Part shown: positions 31,142 to 41,342 of the stretch, piece by piece | Layout of the letters: every line of letters begins with the position of its first letter | Position numbering within the stretch: the first letter of the stretch is position 1 | Assembly (NCBI GenBank): GCA_949287305.1 | Contig: CASEFX010000034.1 | Span: 124,001 to 188,000 of the forward strand | DNA: 64,000 bases | Origin: an uncultured Sutterella sp. | GTDB taxonomy: Bacteria; Pseudomonadota; Gammaproteobacteria; Burkholderiales; Burkholderiaceae_F | Direction of reading: 5' to 3' | Notes under the pieces: model-generated | What the model was told of the DNA's origin: nothing | Databases searched by the model: none | What the model saw: the letters and a program-made list of their open reading frames with translations, nothing else | Made by a program: the position numbers and the translations under genes

Positions 31142-32611
31142 TTATTCTCGGTCGATGCGAAGGGAGAGGCCGGCGTTTTTCCAACGCTCCTCCTCTTCGC
31201 GCAGGCATTGGTCGGTGAACGGTCGGTCCTGAAGCCAGACCGCGGGCAGCGTCAGCGTGCCCGAACGTTCATCGTACCGCATGTCGGGGAAGGAGGGCTC
31301 GGTGCGGGCCTGAAGAAAGACGAGCGCGAGGCGCAGCGCCAGAACGGCCCGCCAGAAGGGGGCGCCCTCGTCGGGGCGCGGATCTTCGGGGAGCGGTCCC
31401 TCCTGCCACTGCAGAAGATTCGCCGCTTCAAGCCGGTCCGCGCGCGCCACGCCCGGAAGCGTCCAGCTGCGAAGGAACTGCGCGGCGATTCGTGAGGCGT
31501 TGTGGCCGGTGATCGCCTGACCCGATTCATGAAGGAGGGCCGCCGCGCGCAGATTGTGCCGCAGGCCGTCCGTTGCTTCGGGCGCGAGAAGCGAGAGAAT
31601 GCGTTCGGCCCAGGAGGCGGCCCGCTCGCCCTGCGCGGCGTCGAGCGAAAGACGGCGCGCAAGATCCCGAACGGACGCTTCGCGTTCGTCCCGATAGGGA
31701 GGATTTCCCAGAAGTTCGTAGAGTAGGCCCACCCGGACGCCGCCCTGCGAGAGTCGGGCTTCGCGCAGTCCGAGCGTACGGTAGACGGCCTGCAGGACCG
31801 TGAGTCCTCCGGCGATGACTTCGTAGCGGTCCGCGCGCATGCCCGGGAAGGCCTGGGCAAAGCGCCCCTTCGAGCGCAAAAGCCGGGCGATGAGCTCTTC
31901 GATGTGTTCGAGACGGACCTCCTCCTTCGTCCAGCCGAGGTTGCGGCAGGTCTCCACGACGGCCCGGAAGGTGCCCGCCGTCATGTAGGCTTCGGACGAC
32001 GGGGCGTTCGGGAAGGTCTTCGCCGCGTCGCCCAAGACCGTCATGGCGTGCTTGAGCGCCGCCTTCTGTCGGTCGGGCGTGATCCGGCCGTCGGGGAAGA
32101 AGCCGATCGAGGCGCTCACGCACCCGACGGGATAGCTTGCCGAGCGCCCGATCGTGGTGCCGCGCCCCGAAGCCATCTCGGTGCTTCCGCCCCCGATGTC
32201 GACCACGAGCCGTTCTTCGGCGCTGTAGGGAAGGGAGCGCACCGCGCCGGAAAAGGCGAACGAAGCCTCCCGTTCCCCCGAGATGATCTCGATGGGGACG
32301 CCGAGCGCACGCTCGGCCGCGCGGAGAAACGCGGCGTTCTGAGAGGCGCGCCGCATCGCGTGGGTTCCGACGGCGAGAACGTTTTCGGGCGCGACGCCCG
32401 AAAGACACTCGCGGAAACGGGCGAGCGCAGAGAGCGCACGGTCCTGCATCTCGGGCGTAAGCGTGCCGTCGGGCGCGAAACCGCCCGCAAGCCGCACGGT
32501 TTCCTTGCGGTAGAGGAGCGAGAGAAGGCGGTTTTCTTCGAGCCTGGCGACTTCGAGACGAAAGCTGTTGCTTCCGAGATCCACGACGGCGAGGAGGTCT
32601 GCGGGCAACAC
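31142..32611 (-). CDS. Ppx/GppA family exopolyphosphatase / guanosine pentaphosphatase
   Basis: 489-residue sugar-kinase/Hsp70-fold phosphatase. N-terminal AVVDLGSNSFRLEVAR, VGTHAMRRASQNAAF, GEREASFAFSGAV and VVDIGGGSTEMASG define the family; the C-terminal half has a degenerate HD-like domain (AALLHESGQAITGHN). Ppx degrades polyphosphate and GppA converts pppGpp to ppGpp; the sequence does not separate them. It sits three bases from ftsY and four from ftsE, an unusual place for this gene, so stress-nucleotide metabolism is co-expressed with membrane-protein targeting and division genes. Confidence 0.88.
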   Translation of the reverse strand: MLPADLLAVVDLGSNSFRLEVARLEENRLLSLLYRKETVRLAGGFAPDGTLTPEMQDRALSALARFRECLSGVAPENVLAVGTHAMRRASQNAAFLRAAERALGVPIEIISGEREASFAFSGAVRSLPYSAEERLVVDIGGGSTEMASGRGTTIGRSASYPVGCVSASIGFFPDGRITPDRQKAALKHAMTVLGDAAKTFPNAPSSEAYMTAGTFRAVVETCRNLGWTKEEVRLEHIEELIARLLRSKGRFAQAFPGMRADRYEVIAGGLTVLQAVYRTLGLREARLSQGGVRVGLLYELLGNPPYRDEREASVRDLARRLSLDAAQGERAASWAERILSLLAPEATDGLRHNLRAAALLHESGQAITGHNASRIAAQFLRSWTLPGVARADRLEAANLLQWQEGPLPEDPRPDEGAPFWRAVLALRLALVFLQARTEPSFPDMRYDERSGTLTLPAVWLQDRPFTDQCLREEEERWKNAGLSLRIDRE

Positions 32612-32614
32612 GGT

Positions 32615-33559
32615 TTACTCCGCGGATTCGTCTTCCTCGAGCCCGACGAGCGCGTTGGCGAACGCGCGGGCGCGGAAGGGCTGAAGGTCGTCGAGCTTTT
32701 CGCCGACGCCGACGAAGTAGATCGGAAGGGGATTGTCGCGACGCATGTCGGCGATGGCCACGAGGACGCCGCCCTTGGCGGTGCCGTCGAGCTTCGTGAT
32801 GATGAGGCCCGAGAGCGTCACGGCCGCGTCGAAGGCCTTCACCTGCATGAGGGCGTTCTGACCGTTCGTGCCGTCCACGACGAGGATCACCTCGTGCGGG
32901 GCGCCTTCGAGGGCCTTGCCTTGCGCACGGTGAATGCGGCGCAGTTCCTCCATGAGATGGAGCTGCGTGGGCAGACGCCCGGCCGTGTCCACGATCACGA
33001 CGTCGATGCCGCGGGCCTTGCCCGCGTTGACGGCGTCGAAGGCCACGGCGGCGGGGTCGCCCCCTTCCTGCGAGATCACGTCGATGCGGTTTCTCTCGCC
33101 CCAGACGGCGAGCTGTTCGCGCGCGGCGGCGCGGAAGGTGTCGCCCGCGGCCAGGAGCACGGTCTTGCCCTCGGCGGCGAAGAATTTCGAGAGTTTCCCG
33201 ATGGTCGTGGTCTTTCCGGCGCCGTTGACGCCGGTCATCATCATGACGAGCGGCGCGGGACGCTCCGTATTGAAGGGGACTTCCGAGGGGGCGAGAATCG
33301 CTTCGATTTGATCGCGAAGGGCGCGGCGAACCTCTTCCTGCGTGCGCAGTCCCTTCAATTTAATTTCGTCGCGCAAACGTTGTAGGATACGCGAGGAGGT
33401 GTCGACGCCGATGTCGGCCGTAATGAGCGCGAATTCCAACTCTTCGAGGAAATCCTCGTCCACGACGCCGCCGGAGAAAAGACCGACGATGTTGACGCGC
33501 GTTCTGTCCAAACCTTTTTTCAGTCGGGAAAGCCAACCTTCCGAAGAACCAAAACCCAT
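32615..33559 (-). CDS. ftsY: Signal recognition particle receptor FtsY
   Basis: 314-residue SRP GTPase. The N domain (1-95) leads into the G domain: P-loop GVNGAGKTTT, DTFRAAAREQL, VIVDTAGRLPTQ, TKLDGTAKGG and GVGEKLDDLQPF. The long acidic A domain of E. coli FtsY (497 residues) is absent; only about 20 residues precede the N domain (GWLSRLKKGLDRTR), which retains the amphipathic membrane-targeting helix. It is divergent from rsmD and heads a six-gene run to trmL. Confidence 0.96.
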   Translation of the reverse strand: MGFGSSEGWLSRLKKGLDRTRVNIVGLFSGGVVDEDFLEELEFALITADIGVDTSSRILQRLRDEIKLKGLRTQEEVRRALRDQIEAILAPSEVPFNTERPAPLVMMMTGVNGAGKTTTIGKLSKFFAAEGKTVLLAAGDTFRAAAREQLAVWGERNRIDVISQEGGDPAAVAFDAVNAGKARGIDVVIVDTAGRLPTQLHLMEELRRIHRAQGKALEGAPHEVILVVDGTNGQNALMQVKAFDAAVTLSGLIITKLDGTAKGGVLVAIADMRRDNPLPIYFVGVGEKLDDLQPFRARAFANALVGLEEDESAE

Positions 33560-33575
33560 AAGTGTTCGTTATTGA

Positions 33576-34747
<1,172 letters not shown>

Positions 34748-36856
34748 TCAGATGGCGCCGCCCTGCGTCGGCTCGGCGGGCGTCTCCTTCGCCGTGAAGG
34801 GGAGCCAGTCGTAGAACTTTTCCTTCAGTTCGGAAAAGTCGGGCGCGGAAAATTCGAAGTTTTCGATGCGGTCGCGCAGATTGAGCCAGGCGCGCTTGGC
34901 GCGGCGCTCGATCGAGTCGAGACTCCAGGGATCTTCGCCCAGGGCGTTGCGCACGGCGGAGGCGGTCTGCGCCCAGGAGAGGCGCCAGCCGCTTTCGTTT
35001 CGTTCGACGGGCTTTTCAAAGTGCCAGGGAAGTTCCAGGGCGGGGACCGACCCCGCGGCTTCCCAGCGGAAGGTGCCGAGCCACTGCGGGCGAAGCGGCG
35101 GGAGAGAGCCCCCGAAATCCGCGCGCCAACCTTCGCCCTCCATGCGTCCGTCGGTCACGAGCAGGTCGGCGGGGCGCCCCGCAAGACGGAAGCGCATTTC
35201 GCGAACGGGCGTCGACGCGTCGTTTGCGAGCACTTCGGCGGGAAGCGTGTCGCTTCGCTCTTCAATCAAAAGATCGTAGGCGCGGCGAAGATCGAGTCCG
35301 TGAAGACTCGCGTCGGCCGCCGAAACCTCCGCCGCCAGGTCGACGGGTTCTTCGGGGTGGCCCAGATGCCCCGACGCGCGAAGGCTGACTTCGGCCTTCC
35401 CCGAAACGGGAGCCCGGCCGAAGGAGCGCGCCAGAAAGTCGGCGGTTTCGACGTTTTCCGCCTGCAGCGCGGCGCTCCAGGAGCCGTCGGCGCGCTTTCG
35501 CGCGTCAAACGTCATGGCGCCGCCGTAGAGGCTGCCCCGTCCTTCGGAGAGCGTGAGCTCCCCGTTGAGAAGTTGCAGGGCGGCGGAGAGTTCCCGCAGC
35601 GCGCCGTCGCGCTCAAAGCCCGCGATCGACACGTCGCCCGAGAAGTCAAAGAGCGAGAAAAAGCCCGAGCGCTCGAGTGCGAGCCAAAGTTCGCCCTTTT
35701 GGGTGCCGAGCCGAAGCGATCCCTCCAGTCGGGGACGGGGCGTTTCGTCGAGCGTTTCGGAAAAGGCGCGGGCGATGTCGGCGTCCAGTTTGGCGGGACT
35801 TCCCAGAAGGGTGCCCGAGAGAGAAATCCGTCCCGTCCGTTCGCGGGTGAGCGAGAGCGCGCCCGTGAGTTCGGTCGCGCCGCTCGGGTGCGAGGCGACG
35901 AGACGAAGGTCAGGCCAGTGGAGAAGGCCCTGTGCGTCGCGGGCGGGATTGCCCGTGGCGCGCCAGTTCATTGCGCTGCCGTCCCATGAGAGTTCGGTCG
36001 AGAGGAGAGCTTCCCGGCTCGACCAGGCGCCTTCCTTCCAGTCCCAGGCGTTGGCGGAAAGGGAGAGCACGCGGCTGTTGACGTCGGTGCGTAGCTCAGG
36101 GCGCGTCATGTGCCAGGCGCGGAAGTTTTCGCGCGTGAGCTTTTCGGCGCTCCAGCGAAGCTGCCATTCCTTCCCGTTCAGAAGGCCCTTCAGTTCCGCG
36201 AGCGGCGCTTCGAGCGTCAGGTCGCCCAGACCCGTCGGCCAGCGCGCGTCGCCCGAAAACTGAAAGGCGCCCGAAAAGCCGCCCCGTTCGCAGTGGCCCG
36301 AAAGGAAGGCCCGGGCGCCCGTTTCGGAGAGGTTTGCAAGGCGCACCGAGAGGTCGCTTGCCGTGGAGGGCTTTTCGCTCAGCAGCGTGACGGACCCCGA
36401 CTCGACGACGAAGGCCTCCATGTCGAAGCCGAGCGTCGAGACGAGATAGGGTTCGTTGAGTCGCGTGAGGAATTCTTCCTCCGGCATGGCGAGCGCGGGC
36501 TTCACGACGCGCAGTTCGCGGATCTTCGGGGACTGCGCGAAAACGGCCAGGGGATGGAGGGTGATCTGCGCGCTCTTGAGGGAAAGCTGCCAGTCGTCGT
36601 GACCGGGCTTCTTGAGCGTGGATTCGGGAATCGTGACGACGAGTTCCGGAAGATGTCGAACGCTCGGAGGCGCGCTCATGGAGAGCTCGAGTCCGAGTTC
36701 GCGTTCGACGACTTCCGTAATGCGCGCGCTGACGCGCTCGGGTGTGACGAGGAAGTAGAGCGCGGCCACTCCGGCGAGCAGAAGCGCCGCGGCGAAGCAG
36801 CCGAGGAAGAGAAGGCCGCGCAGAAAGCGCTGGGCGGAGGTTTTCGTCACGGACAT
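34748..36856 (-). CDS. AsmA-like envelope protein
   Basis: 702 residues. One N-terminal membrane segment (GLLFLGCFAAALLLAGVAALYFLV, about 14-37) is followed by the AsmA-type opening (VTPERVSARITEVVERELGLELSMSAPP ... PELVVTIPESTLKKPG) and a long beta-rich periplasmic region ending with Trp-rich repeats. AsmA/TamB-class proteins bridge the envelope and influence phospholipid transport and outer-membrane assembly; a specific role is not inferable. The assignment rests on architecture and the first 120 residues. It stands alone between coaD and ahpF. Confidence 0.72.
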   Translation of the reverse strand: MSVTKTSAQRFLRGLLFLGCFAAALLLAGVAALYFLVTPERVSARITEVVERELGLELSMSAPPSVRHLPELVVTIPESTLKKPGHDDWQLSLKSAQITLHPLAVFAQSPKIRELRVVKPALAMPEEEFLTRLNEPYLVSTLGFDMEAFVVESGSVTLLSEKPSTASDLSVRLANLSETGARAFLSGHCERGGFSGAFQFSGDARWPTGLGDLTLEAPLAELKGLLNGKEWQLRWSAEKLTRENFRAWHMTRPELRTDVNSRVLSLSANAWDWKEGAWSSREALLSTELSWDGSAMNWRATGNPARDAQGLLHWPDLRLVASHPSGATELTGALSLTRERTGRISLSGTLLGSPAKLDADIARAFSETLDETPRPRLEGSLRLGTQKGELWLALERSGFFSLFDFSGDVSIAGFERDGALRELSAALQLLNGELTLSEGRGSLYGGAMTFDARKRADGSWSAALQAENVETADFLARSFGRAPVSGKAEVSLRASGHLGHPEEPVDLAAEVSAADASLHGLDLRRAYDLLIEERSDTLPAEVLANDASTPVREMRFRLAGRPADLLVTDGRMEGEGWRADFGGSLPPLRPQWLGTFRWEAAGSVPALELPWHFEKPVERNESGWRLSWAQTASAVRNALGEDPWSLDSIERRAKRAWLNLRDRIENFEFSAPDFSELKEKFYDWLPFTAKETPAEPTQGGAI

Positions 36857-36908
36857 GGGAATGGCAGAGTTTCCGAAGAAAAGTATCTGCCATTGTATCC
36901 GATACGCC

Positions 36909-38462
36909 TTAGGCCACGTCGTGACGGATCAGGTGCTCAAAGGCGCTCAGACCCGCCTTGGCGCCTTCGCCGAGGCCGATGACGATCTGCTTGAAGGGAA
37001 CGTCCGTGCAGTCGCCCGCCGCAAAGAGCCCCGGGGCGGCCGTGGCGCATCGGGCGTCGACGGGGATTTCGCCGTAGGCGTTGCGTTCGACTGCGTTGGA
37101 GAGCCACGCCGTGTTGGGGGTGAGACCGATCTGCACGAAGACCCCCTCCGCGTCGAGACGGTGTTCGGCGCCCGTCGCGTCCGCCCAGCGAAGGCCCGTG
37201 AGAACCCCGTCGGTCCCCTCGAAGGCGCGGGTATGCGCTTCGGTGAGCACCGTGACGTTCGGAAGGGAGGCGAGCTTCTTTTTGAGCACGTTGTCCGCCT
37301 TGAGAGTCGCGTGGCGGTGCAGGAGCGTGACGTGCGAGGCGATGCCGGCGAGATCGATCGCGGCTTCAACGCCCGAATTCCCGCCCCCGATGACGGCGAC
37401 GCGCTTGCCGCGGAAAAGCGGTCCGTCGCAGTGGGGACAGAAGGCGACGCCGCGGCCGAGGAAATCCGCCTCTCCGGGAACGTTGAGACGGCGCCAGCTC
37501 GCGCCCGTGGCGGCGATGAGCGTGCGCGCGCGAAGCCGCGCGCCGCTTTCGGTGACGAGCACCCAGAGGTCGCCTTCTCGTTCGACCGAAACCGCGCGTT
37601 CGGCCGTGTGCAGTTCGATCGGATAGCTCTTGAGATGCGCTTCGATGTTGTCTGCAAGCTTTGCGCCCGGCGTCGAGAGAATCGACGTGAAGTTGGCGAC
37701 TTCGCTCGTTTCATGGAGCTGTCCGCCGAGACGTTCGGCAACGAGTCCCGTGCGAAGTCCCTTGCGGACGGCGTAGATGGCGGCGGTGGCGCCCGCGGGG
37801 CCGCCGCCCGCGACGAGAACGTCGTAGGGGAGGGCCGCGGAGAGCTTTTCGGCCTTGCGCCGCGCCGCGCTTTCGTCCAAGAGCGCCACGATTTCCTCAA
37901 GCGTCCTTCTTCCGCTCACGAAGGGTTCGCCGTTGAGAAAGACCGTGGGCACGGCCATTACGCGGCGGGCCTTGGCCTCTTCCTGCGCGAGCGCGCCGTC
38001 GATCGTGACGACGGAGACGTTCGGGTTTTCAACCGCCATCAGATTGAGCGCCTGCACGACGTCGGGACAGTTGTGGCAGGAAAGCGAAATGAAGACTTCA
38101 AAGGAAAGCGGACCCGAGAGCGAACGGACGGCCTCGAGCGTTTCGGCCTCCGCCTTGACGGGGTGACCGCCCGCCTGCAAAAGCGCGAGGACGAAGGACG
38201 AGAATTCGTGTCCCATCGGCAGGGCGGCGAAGTGAATGCCGATTTCCCGTTCGGGAGAGGTGATTTGAAAGGACGGACGCGAAAGGGTCGGATCGAGCGT
38301 TTCCTCATAGGAGAGCAGCTCTGAGAGTGCGGCGACCTCCTTGAGAAGCGCCTTCATTTCGCGGGCCGTTTCGCTTTCGTTGAGCGTGGCGACGAGACGG
38401 ACGGGGCGGCGCAGTTTCGTGAAGTAGGCGCGCAGTTGGTTTTGCAGGCCGGCGTCAAGCAT
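36909..38462 (-). CDS. ahpF: Alkyl hydroperoxide reductase subunit F
   Basis: 517-residue NADH-dependent flavoprotein that reduces AhpC. The ATG at 38462 (MLDAGLQNQLRAYF) matches the family start; the frame extends 22 codons upstream through the ahpC terminator. The N-terminal double thioredoxin fold has CHNC with C129 and C132, the same numbers as in E. coli AhpF. FAD binding GGGPAGATAAIYAVRKG, redox CPHCDGP near 345, and NADH-binding AVIGGGNSGVEAAIDLAG follow. Located 76 bases after ahpC with a terminator-like hairpin between them, so its level is probably lower than that of ahpC. Confidence 0.97.
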   Translation of the reverse strand: MLDAGLQNQLRAYFTKLRRPVRLVATLNESETAREMKALLKEVAALSELLSYEETLDPTLSRPSFQITSPEREIGIHFAALPMGHEFSSFVLALLQAGGHPVKAEAETLEAVRSLSGPLSFEVFISLSCHNCPDVVQALNLMAVENPNVSVVTIDGALAQEEAKARRVMAVPTVFLNGEPFVSGRRTLEEIVALLDESAARRKAEKLSAALPYDVLVAGGGPAGATAAIYAVRKGLRTGLVAERLGGQLHETSEVANFTSILSTPGAKLADNIEAHLKSYPIELHTAERAVSVEREGDLWVLVTESGARLRARTLIAATGASWRRLNVPGEADFLGRGVAFCPHCDGPLFRGKRVAVIGGGNSGVEAAIDLAGIASHVTLLHRHATLKADNVLKKKLASLPNVTVLTEAHTRAFEGTDGVLTGLRWADATGAEHRLDAEGVFVQIGLTPNTAWLSNAVERNAYGEIPVDARCATAAPGLFAAGDCTDVPFKQIVIGLGEGAKAGLSAFEHLIRHDVA

Positions 38463-38490
38463 GGCGGAATCCTTGAGCAGAGAGGGAAAT

Positions 38491-38521
38491 GAAGAAAAAG
38501 GCCGCCCGAAGGAGCGGCCTT
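38491..38521 (-). terminator. ahpC terminator / attenuator before ahpF
   Basis: AAGGCCGC (38498-38505) pairs with GCGGCCTT (38514-38521); on the minus strand the stem is followed by TTTTTC. It lies inside the ahpC-ahpF pair. Confidence 0.85.
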
Positions 38522-38538
38522 GCCTCATAAGCGGACGA

Positions 38539-39102
38539 TCAGATCTTGCCGACGAGGTCGAGCGAGGGCGTGAGCGTCGCGTCGCCCGGGCGCCACTTGG
38601 CGGGGCAGACTTCGCCGGGGTTGGCGGCGACGTACTGCGCGGCTTCGACCTTGCGCAGGAGTTCGGCGGCGTTGCGGCCGATGCCGCCGTCGTGGATTTC
38701 CATCACGACGATCTTGCCTTCGGGATTCACGACGAAGGTGCCGCGTTCGGCCATGCCGTCGGCTTCGATGAGCACTTCAAAGTTCTTCGAGAGCTTCTGC
38801 GTCGGATCGCCGAGCATCGGGAAGGCGACCTTGCCCACGGCGGCGGAGCTTTCATGCCAGGCCTTGTGGGTGAAGTGCGAGTCGGTCGAAACGGCGTAGA
38901 TTTCGACGCCGAGCTTGCGGAATTCTTCGTAGTGTTCGGCGAGGTCTTCGAGTTCGGTCGGGCAGACGAAGGTGAAGTCGGCGGGGTAGAAGAAGAAAAT
39001 CGACCAGCGGCCCTTCAGATCCTCGTCGGTGACCTTCACGAACTGGCCCTGATGGAAGGCCTGGGCTTCAAACGGGAGAACCTGGGTGTTCAAGAGAGAC
39101 AT
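38539..39102 (-). CDS. ahpC: Alkyl hydroperoxide reductase subunit C (typical 2-Cys peroxiredoxin)
   Basis: 187 residues, the same as E. coli AhpC. Peroxidatic C47 in [15 protein letters not shown] and resolving Cys in GEVCPAKW near residue 166. The ATG at 39102 has GGAGG eight bases upstream; a TTG five codons earlier is not needed. It reduces H2O2 and organic peroxides using AhpF. A candidate promoter lies upstream in an AT-rich gap. Confidence 0.97.
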   Translation of the reverse strand: MSLLNTQVLPFEAQAFHQGQFVKVTDEDLKGRWSIFFFYPADFTFVCPTELEDLAEHYEEFRKLGVEIYAVSTDSHFTHKAWHESSAAVGKVAFPMLGDPTQKLSKNFEVLIEADGMAERGTFVVNPEGKIVVMEIHDGGIGRNAAELLRKVEAAQYVAANPGEVCPAKWRPGDATLTPSLDLVGKI

Positions 39103-39147
39103 GGGACATTCCTCCAAATGAGAATGTGTTTTATTGCGGTTGAAGGA

Positions 39148-39176
39148 ATATTAGCACATTTTTATCGGCGTGTAAT
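39148..39176 (-). promoter_or_regulatory. Candidate ahpC promoter
   Basis: Minus strand -10 TAATAT (39148-39153) with ATTACA at a 17-base spacing (39171-39176), about 45 bases before the ahpC ATG, in the most AT-rich part of the gap. An ATAG tetramer further upstream could be part of an OxyR site but the four-fold ATAG/CTAT spacing is not convincing. Confidence 0.45.
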
Positions 39177-39240
39177 CGTCGTGAAAAATAATCTATTGCT
39201 GTTTGTAACACGCAGCCTGCTGCCGGTCGGTCCGAAGGGG

Positions 39241-39272
39241 AAAAAGCGAAACGGCCCTTTCGGGCCGTTTCG
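39241..39272 (-). terminator. Terminator of the HTH regulator gene
   Basis: CGAAACGGCCC (39247-39257), four-base loop, GGGCCGTTTCG (39262-39272); the minus strand continues with CTTTTT. Confidence 0.9.
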
Positions 39273-39281
39273 TGAGGGGAA

Positions 39282-39656
39282 TCAACTGCGAAAGCGCTTG
39301 TTGAATTCCTTGCGCAGGTTCGGTGCGAGCCGCTCGAGCGCGTCGATGGTGGTGAAGACCGAGGCGCGTCCCCGTTGCGAGAGCTCCCGAAAACGCGAGA
39401 GCAGCTCGTTTTCCTCTTCCATCGGGCGGTGTCTTTCCGCCGTCAGGATGTAGAGGACGTCGAAGCCGCAGGCCGAGAGCCGGGGCAGACGGTAGATGCC
39501 CGGGTCGCCCTGTCCGGTTTCGTACGTCGCGTACACGTCGAGCGTGACGCCCATGAGTTGCGCGATCTGCTTGGCCGTGTAGCCGAGCCGTTCGCGTTCG
39601 CTCTTGAGGCGCGCGCCGATTTCCGCGCGTTTCTTGGAGGGGGCCGCCGTAGCCAT
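39282..39656 (-). CDS. XRE-type helix-turn-helix regulator
   Basis: 124 residues. The Cro/C1-type HTH covers about residues 10-65: IGARLKSERERLGYTAKQIAQLMGVTLDVYATYETGQ. The rest (ELLSRFRELSQRGRASVFTTIDALERLAPNLRK) is helical with no recognised domain. It starts 25 bases after the ychF stop region on the same strand and ends at its own terminator ahead of the ahpC promoter gap. Targets are unknown; proximity to ahpCF does not prove a peroxide-sensing role, and only one Cys is present. Confidence 0.8.
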   Translation of the reverse strand: MATAAPSKKRAEIGARLKSERERLGYTAKQIAQLMGVTLDVYATYETGQGDPGIYRLPRLSACGFDVLYILTAERHRPMEEENELLSRFRELSQRGRASVFTTIDALERLAPNLRKEFNKRFRS

Positions 39657-39681
39657 GATGCAGAGCCTCGGACGACGCCGA

Positions 39682-40776
39682 TCAGACGTTGAAAAGGAAG
39701 TTCATGACGTCGCCGTCGCGAACGACGTAGTCCTTCCCTTCGGCGCGCATCTTGCCGGCTTCCTGCGCACCCTTTTCGCCGCGGTAGTGGATGTAATCCT
39801 CGTACGAAATGGTCTGCGCGCGGATGAAGCCGCGCTCGAAGTCGGTGTGAATCACGCCGGCCGCCTGCGGGGCGGTGTCGCCCTTGTGGATCGTCCAGGC
39901 GCGGACTTCCTTGACGCCCGCCGTGAAGTAGGTCTGCAGGCCGAGGAGTTCGTAGCCCGCGCGGATCACGCGGTCAAGGCCCGGTTCGTGCATGCCCATG
40001 TCCTCGAGGAACATCTGCTTGTCTTCGTCGTCGAGGTCGGCGATTTCGGCTTCGGTCTTGGCGCAGACGGCGACGACCGGCGCGTTTTCGGCGGCGGCGT
40101 GCTCCTTGACGGCGTCGAGGAGAGGATTGTTTTCAAAGCCGTGTTCGTCGACGTTGGCGACGTACATCGTGGGCTTGATCGTGAGAAGGAAGAGCGGACG
40201 AAGGACGGCGATTTCTTCCTCGGTGAGCGGGACGGAACGCGCGGCCTTCGCTTCGTTCAGGGCGGGAAGGAGCTTCTCGCAGGCGAGAACGAGCTTGAGG
40301 GCTTCCTTGTCGCCGCCCTGACGAGCCTGCTTGGAATAGCGGTTGAGGGCCTTTTCCACCGTGGCGAGGTCGGCGAGCGCAAGCTCGGTGTTGATCACCG
40401 CGATGTCTTCGAGCGGATTGATGTGACCGGCCACGTGAACGATGTTGTCGTCCTGGAAGCAGCGCACGATGTGCGCGATGGCGTCGCACTCGCGGATGTT
40501 GGCGAGGAACTGGTTGCCGAGGCCTTCGCCCTTGCTCGCGCCGGCGACGAGTCCGGCGATGTCGACGAATTCCACGACCGCGGGCACGATGCGCTCGGGC
40601 TTGACGATTTCCGCTAGGGCCGCAAGGCGCGGATCAGGCACTTCGACGACGCCCGTGTTCGGTTCGATCGTGCAGAAGGGATAGTTTTCCGCGGCGATGC
40701 CCGCCTTTGTGAGTGCATTGAAAATGGTCGACTTGCCGACGTTGGGCAGGCCGACGATGCCACACTTCAAACCCAT
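39682..40776 (-). CDS. ychF: Redox-regulated ATPase YchF (OLA1 family)
   Basis: 364-residue Obg-related P-loop protein that prefers ATP over GTP. P-loop [59 protein letters not shown], the altered base-recognition motif (NVDEHG), and the TGS-like C-terminal domain ([37 protein letters not shown]). The usual partner pth is close by, separated by the DUF523 gene. AAGAGAAC precedes the ATG. Confidence 0.97.
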   Translation of the reverse strand: MGLKCGIVGLPNVGKSTIFNALTKAGIAAENYPFCTIEPNTGVVEVPDPRLAALAEIVKPERIVPAVVEFVDIAGLVAGASKGEGLGNQFLANIRECDAIAHIVRCFQDDNIVHVAGHINPLEDIAVINTELALADLATVEKALNRYSKQARQGGDKEALKLVLACEKLLPALNEAKAARSVPLTEEEIAVLRPLFLLTIKPTMYVANVDEHGFENNPLLDAVKEHAAAENAPVVAVCAKTEAEIADLDDEDKQMFLEDMGMHEPGLDRVIRAGYELLGLQTYFTAGVKEVRAWTIHKGDTAPQAAGVIHTDFERGFIRAQTISYEDYIHYRGEKGAQEAGKMRAEGKDYVVRDGDVMNFLFNV

Positions 40777-40874
40777 GATCTTGTTCTCTTTTGAATGGAT
40801 GTCAATGTTGAATAGGTGCCGCAGGTTGCGTCACGCGTTTCCCCGTATTGTAAAGGCGATGCCCGGCAAGGGAT

Positions 40875-41342
40875 TCAAATTTCTTCGGGGAAATCCGTTT
40901 CCGAGTGAATCGTAAGGCCCGCGGCCCTGAGGGCCGCCGCGGCGACGCCGTCGCCCTCGCGAAGCGTGCCCGTGAAGCCGCCGTCGTAAATGCGGCCGAT
41001 CCCGCAGGAGGGACTTTTGGCCTTGAGGAGAGCGCCTTCGGCGCCTTCGCGCCGGGCGGTTTCCACGGCGAGACGGGCGCCCTGCACAAAAGCTTCGGTG
41101 CGGTCCTCGCCGTCGACGGAGAGAACGCGCGCCTTGCCCCGCAGGACGTCGGCGCCGTCGCCTCCTTGGATTTCCGAAGGCGTGCGGGGCGTCGGAAGGC
41201 CGCCCTCGCACTCGGGACAAATGGGTACGACGCGTAGCTTCCCCTCGGCGACGAGGGTGAGGACGCGTTCGTTGCCCTTGGCCCTGCCGTCGTAGCGGCA
41301 GGGTTCCCCGAGAAGACAGCGGCTTACGAGCCAGGTCTTCAC
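40875..41342 (-). CDS. DUF523 family protein
   Basis: 155 residues from a GTG at 41342 that overlaps the pth stop (GTGA). The family opening LVSRCLLGEPCRYDGRAKGN has conserved Cys at 9 and 15; further conserved Cys occur in VVPICPECEGGLPTPRTPSEI and LLKAKSPSCGIGRIYDG. Five cysteines in conserved positions suggest metal or Fe-S binding, but function is unknown. Position between pth and ychF splits a pair that is normally adjacent. Confidence 0.85.
   Translation of the reverse strand: MKTWLVSRCLLGEPCRYDGRAKGNERVLTLVAEGKLRVVPICPECEGGLPTPRTPSEIQGGDGADVLRGKARVLSVDGEDRTEAFVQGARLAVETARREGAEGALLKAKSPSCGIGRIYDGGFTGTLREGDGVAAAALRAAGLTIHSETDFPEEI

Noticed and set aside
39180..39215. OxyR operator upstream of ahpC
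   Set aside because: An ATAG is present but the four ATAG/CTAT elements at ten-base spacing are not.
40800..40805. TTGACA on the minus strand upstream of ychF
   Set aside because: A perfect -35-like hexamer, but no -10 is found 16-18 bases downstream before the ATG, so no promoter is annotated.
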